Shown here piece by piece: positions 5,939 to 7,426 of a stretch of 7,426 nt of DNA. The stretch lies in the NCBI GenBank assembly GCA_905373565.1, contig CAJPTT010000110.1, forward strand, positions 1 to 7,426. Reading direction: 5' to 3'. Both the position numbers and the translations under genes were made by a program. The number at the start of each line of letters is the position of its first letter. The stretch's first letter is position 1. The notes below the pieces were generated by a model that made no database searches, was not told where the DNA came from, and was given only the letters and a program-made list of their open reading frames with translations. Source of the DNA: an uncultured Treponema sp. (lineage in GTDB: Bacteria > Spirochaetota > Spirochaetia > Treponematales > Treponemataceae).

Positions 5939-6385
5939 ATGGAAATAAAAACGAAGGCGCTGGGTACGGTTCAGATTGAAGAAGATCAGATCATCACCCT
6001 GTCTGAAGGTTTTTACGGATTTAAAAAATATCATCGCTTTGCCTTGCTCGATGCAAAGCAAAAGCCGTTTATATGGATTCAGTCGCTTGACGATGCAGAG
6101 CTTGCGTTTATCGCCATCGATCCCTTTATCTTCCGGCCAGACTATGAACTGGACATCGATGACAGTTTGCTTGAGCCGCTCGGTATTGAATCTCCGTCGG
6201 ACGTACTGGTGTTTGCATTGGTTACCGTTCCGTCGGACGGCTCGGCAATTACGGCAAATCTGCAAGGCCCGCTCATCATCAATAAAAAGAATAAAAAGGC
6301 AATGCAGCTGGTTATCGGTGGAGAAAAATGGAAGACTAAGCATGATATCGTCGCTGAAATGAAACGCGGAGGTGAACCATGCTAA
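5939..6385 (+). CDS. fliW: Flagellar assembly factor FliW
   Basis: FliW is a small cytoplasmic beta-rich protein that binds CsrA allosterically and blocks its RNA-binding activity. Flagellin competes for FliW, so flagellin retained in the cell frees CsrA to repress flagellin translation. The 148-residue product has the usual family length and landmarks: an N-terminal strand MEIKTKALGTVQI, GFYGFKKYHRFALLD at residues 24-38, WIQSLDD at 46-52, the DP pair at 61-62, and the conserved TANLQGPLIIN at 105-115. The ATG at 5939 follows AAAGGGAG (5924-5931) with a 7-base spacer. Its stop overlaps the csrA start (ATGCTAA, 6379-6385), so the two are translationally coupled, fitting antagonist and target. 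The basic, polar C-terminal tail (KHDIVAEMKRGGEPC) encodes the csrA ribosome binding site. Confidence 0.95.
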   Translation: MEIKTKALGTVQIEEDQIITLSEGFYGFKKYHRFALLDAKQKPFIWIQSLDDAELAFIAIDPFIFRPDYELDIDDSLLEPLGIESPSDVLVFALVTVPSDGSAITANLQGPLIINKKNKKAMQLVIGGEKWKTKHDIVAEMKRGGEPC

Positions 6386-6600
6386 TCCTCTCCCGAAAGA
6401 CAAACCAAAAAATCCGCGTCGGCGATTCAATTGAAATTACCGTTATTGAAGTTCGGGGCGATCAGGTTAAAATCGGTGTTGAAGCCCCCCGCTCCGTCAA
6501 AGTATTCCGCGAAGAAATTTACGACGAAATTCAGCGCGAAAATAAAGCGGCACTTGCGACCGGCAATATCGATTCGCTTGCTCAACTGGGGTTGAAGTAA
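6379..6600 (+). CDS. csrA: CsrA/RsmA translational regulator
   Basis: CsrA is a dimeric RNA-binding protein that recognises GGA in leader hairpins and usually blocks ribosome access. In flagellated bacteria with FliW it represses flagellin synthesis. The 73-residue chain is a full-length CsrA: MLILSRK at 1-7 (the RNA-contact strand with Leu4 and Arg6), the core VKIGVEAPRSVKVFREEIYDEI at about 30-51 including the key Arg44, and a helical tail ending LAQLGLK. The ATG at 6379 is preceded by a strong GGAGGTG (6367-6373) inside the end of fliW. That site itself contains GGA, which would allow autoregulation, but GGA is common in any Shine-Dalgarno sequence. Downstream there is only a weak AT-rich inverted repeat, so no clear terminator is seen. 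Confidence 0.97.
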   Translation: MLILSRKTNQKIRVGDSIEITVIEVRGDQVKIGVEAPRSVKVFREEIYDEIQRENKAALATGNIDSLAQLGLK

Positions 6601-6625
6601 TTCATAATTCATAATTAAGAATTAT
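6601..6625. repeat. AT-rich 7-base tandem repeat and weak inverted repeat after csrA
   Basis: TTCATAA occurs twice in tandem from 6601, followed by TT. ATAATTC (6604-6610) pairs with GAATTAT (6619-6625). The stem is all but one pair A-T, so it is a poor intrinsic terminator. Short ATTCATA-type repeats often mark intergenic junctions. Confidence 0.4.
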
Positions 6626-6638
6626 TGCTCAACGTTTC

Positions 6639-6827
6639 CTATACCACCGCTCGTACCTCATGCGTCAGTGAATGTTCCGCTTGCTCATCTTTGAGAGTTT
6701 GCCATATTTTATCAAATGCATGATGAATCTTTTTAAAATGCGTTACCAGCAGCGGGTCAAAATGCTTCCCCGCATTTTCAAAAATATATTGTGCCGCTTC
6801 ATTGTATTTTGATTCACCGCATTTCAA
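6639..6827 (-). pseudogene. Remnant of an HD-GYP-type domain protein, C-terminal end only
   Basis: On the minus strand an open frame of about 75 codons (stop-to-stop from 6863, first usable start a TTG at 6827) ends at 6639. It includes YNEAAQYIFENAGKHFDP followed by LLVTHFKKIHHAF. A helix, then G-x-HFDP, then an L/IV-x-x-F helix is the typical end of HD-GYP cyclic-di-GMP phosphodiesterase domains. The catalytic HD and GYP motifs are absent, an in-frame TAG stands at 6864-6866, and no ribosome binding site precedes the TTG, so I read it as a decayed 3' fragment. It lies convergent to csrA and divergent from the helicase. The family assignment rests on one short motif. A small functional protein is less likely. 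Confidence 0.5.
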
Positions 6828-6866
6828 GGAAAGTTTTTGCAGCGGTAAAACCCCGTTAATCCGCTA

Positions 6867-6893
6867 TTCATAACGGCCCCCGTGTGCTATACT
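6867..6893 (+). promoter_or_regulatory. Candidate extended -10 promoter for the helicase
   Basis: TGCTATACT at 6885-6893 is a good extended -10 element (TG-N-TATACT). The -35 region is weak (TTCATA at 6867-6872, spacing 15). Transcription would begin near 6900, within a few bases of the helicase ATG at 6903. Confidence 0.5.
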
Positions 6894-6902
6894 TATCCTC
6901 AA

Positions 6903-7426
6903 ATGAATTTTTCCAATTGTAATCTTGATTCTCATCTCTTACAGGGGCTTGAAGAAGCCGGTTATATTGAATGCACTCCGGTTCAAGAGCAGGTGTTTTC
7001 CGCAGGAATGGACGGTTCCGATCTTTATGTACAATCCCAAACAGGTACGGGAAAAACAGCTGCGTATCTGGTAACACTGATGCAGCGGATGCTTGCGGCA
7101 GGAACCGAAGACCGCCGCCCCGCTTTGATTCTTGTTCCCACGCGGGAACTTGCCGTACAGACGTGCACCGAAATGCAGTCCTTCGCAGACGGAACGTTTC
7201 CGCGCACTTGCGTCGTCTACGGCGGCGCGTCGATGCTGTCGCAGATACGCGATTTGAAACGCGGCGTTGAAATCGTCGTCGGTACACCCGGCCGCATTCA
7301 GGATCACATCGAACGCGGTACGCTCGACATCGGCAAAATCGATTATTTTATTCTCGACGAAGGCGATGAAATGCTCGATATGGGTTTCATCGAAGACATC
7401 GAAGCGATTTTCGAAAAAGCCAATCC
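6903..7426 (+). CDS. DEAD-box ATP-dependent RNA helicase, 3'-truncated by the window edge
   Basis: The first 174 codons of a superfamily 2 RNA helicase are present, and the frame is open at the right edge. The visible motifs are in correct order: an upstream aromatic (F3) and Q motif GYIECTPVQEQ at residues 20-30, Walker A motif SQTGTGKT at 45-52, motif Ia PTRELA at 79-84, the GG pair at 107-108, motif Ib TPGR at 128-131, and motif II at 152-155. Motif II reads DEGD, not DEAD, but keeps both acidic catalytic residues, and the following EMLDMGF is typical. Such helicases unwind short RNA duplexes in ribosome assembly, cold adaptation or mRNA decay. The visible part does not distinguish DeaD, RhlE or other subfamilies, so no symbol is given. 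The ATG at 6903 has no Shine-Dalgarno sequence. An upstream in-frame GTG at 6882 lies within the promoter and is less likely. Confidence 0.93.
   Translation, partial: MNFSNCNLDSHLLQGLEEAGYIECTPVQEQVFSAGMDGSDLYVQSQTGTGKTAAYLVTLMQRMLAAGTEDRRPALILVPTRELAVQTCTEMQSFADGTFPRTCVVYGGASMLSQIRDLKRGVEIVVGTPGRIQDHIERGTLDIGKIDYFILDEGDEMLDMGFIEDIEAIFEKAN

Noticed and set aside
5976..6362. 128-codon plus-strand frame within fliW
   Set aside because: It is a shifted-frame shadow, whereas the fliW frame contains the conserved motifs and the coupled stop.

Overview
The window is a flagellar hook-junction locus, most likely from a spirochaete of the genus Treponema (oral-treponeme type). This rests on the gene order flgN-flgK-flgL-fliW-csrA, the spirochaete-like FlgK/FlgL termini and the mid-GC codon use of the flagellar genes. 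The genus is inferred, because no rRNA or other species marker lies in the window.

Layout. (1) 1-1295: the 3' part of a gene for a protein I do not recognise, open at the left edge and more A/T-rich than the rest. (2) 1296-1865: about 570 bases without a convincing gene, filled by two tandem copies (A and B) of a composite palindromic repeat. (3) 1866-6600: flgN (export chaperone), flgK and flgL (hook-filament junction proteins), fliW (CsrA antagonist) and csrA (RNA-binding translational repressor), all on the plus strand. fliW and csrA overlap by 7 bases. The flgN-flgK gap holds a series of other palindromes, and the flgK-flgL gap holds a third, inverted copy (C) of the composite repeat. (4) 6601-6902: a short AT-rich repeat, then a minus-strand remnant that looks like the tail of an HD-GYP domain protein. 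(5) 6903 to the right edge: the start of a DEAD-box RNA helicase whose motif II reads DEGD, behind a promoter that would give an almost leaderless mRNA.

How the genes fit together. FlgN keeps FlgK and FlgL competent for export. FlgK and FlgL form the junction between hook and filament. In the well-studied FliW-CsrA switch, free FliW sequesters CsrA, and flagellin binding to FliW releases CsrA to repress flagellin translation, coupling filament-protein synthesis to assembly. Having this switch downstream of flgL resembles the Bacillus subtilis arrangement.

The most interesting signal is non-coding. Three copies of a roughly 190-300 bp composite palindromic element differ in sequence but keep base pairing through compensatory changes, and one is inverted between flgK and flgL. 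In that orientation its small hairpin sits just before the flgL ribosome binding site and shows GGA in the loop, the core of a CsrA site. That makes flgL a candidate CsrA target, but this is inference from sequence alone.
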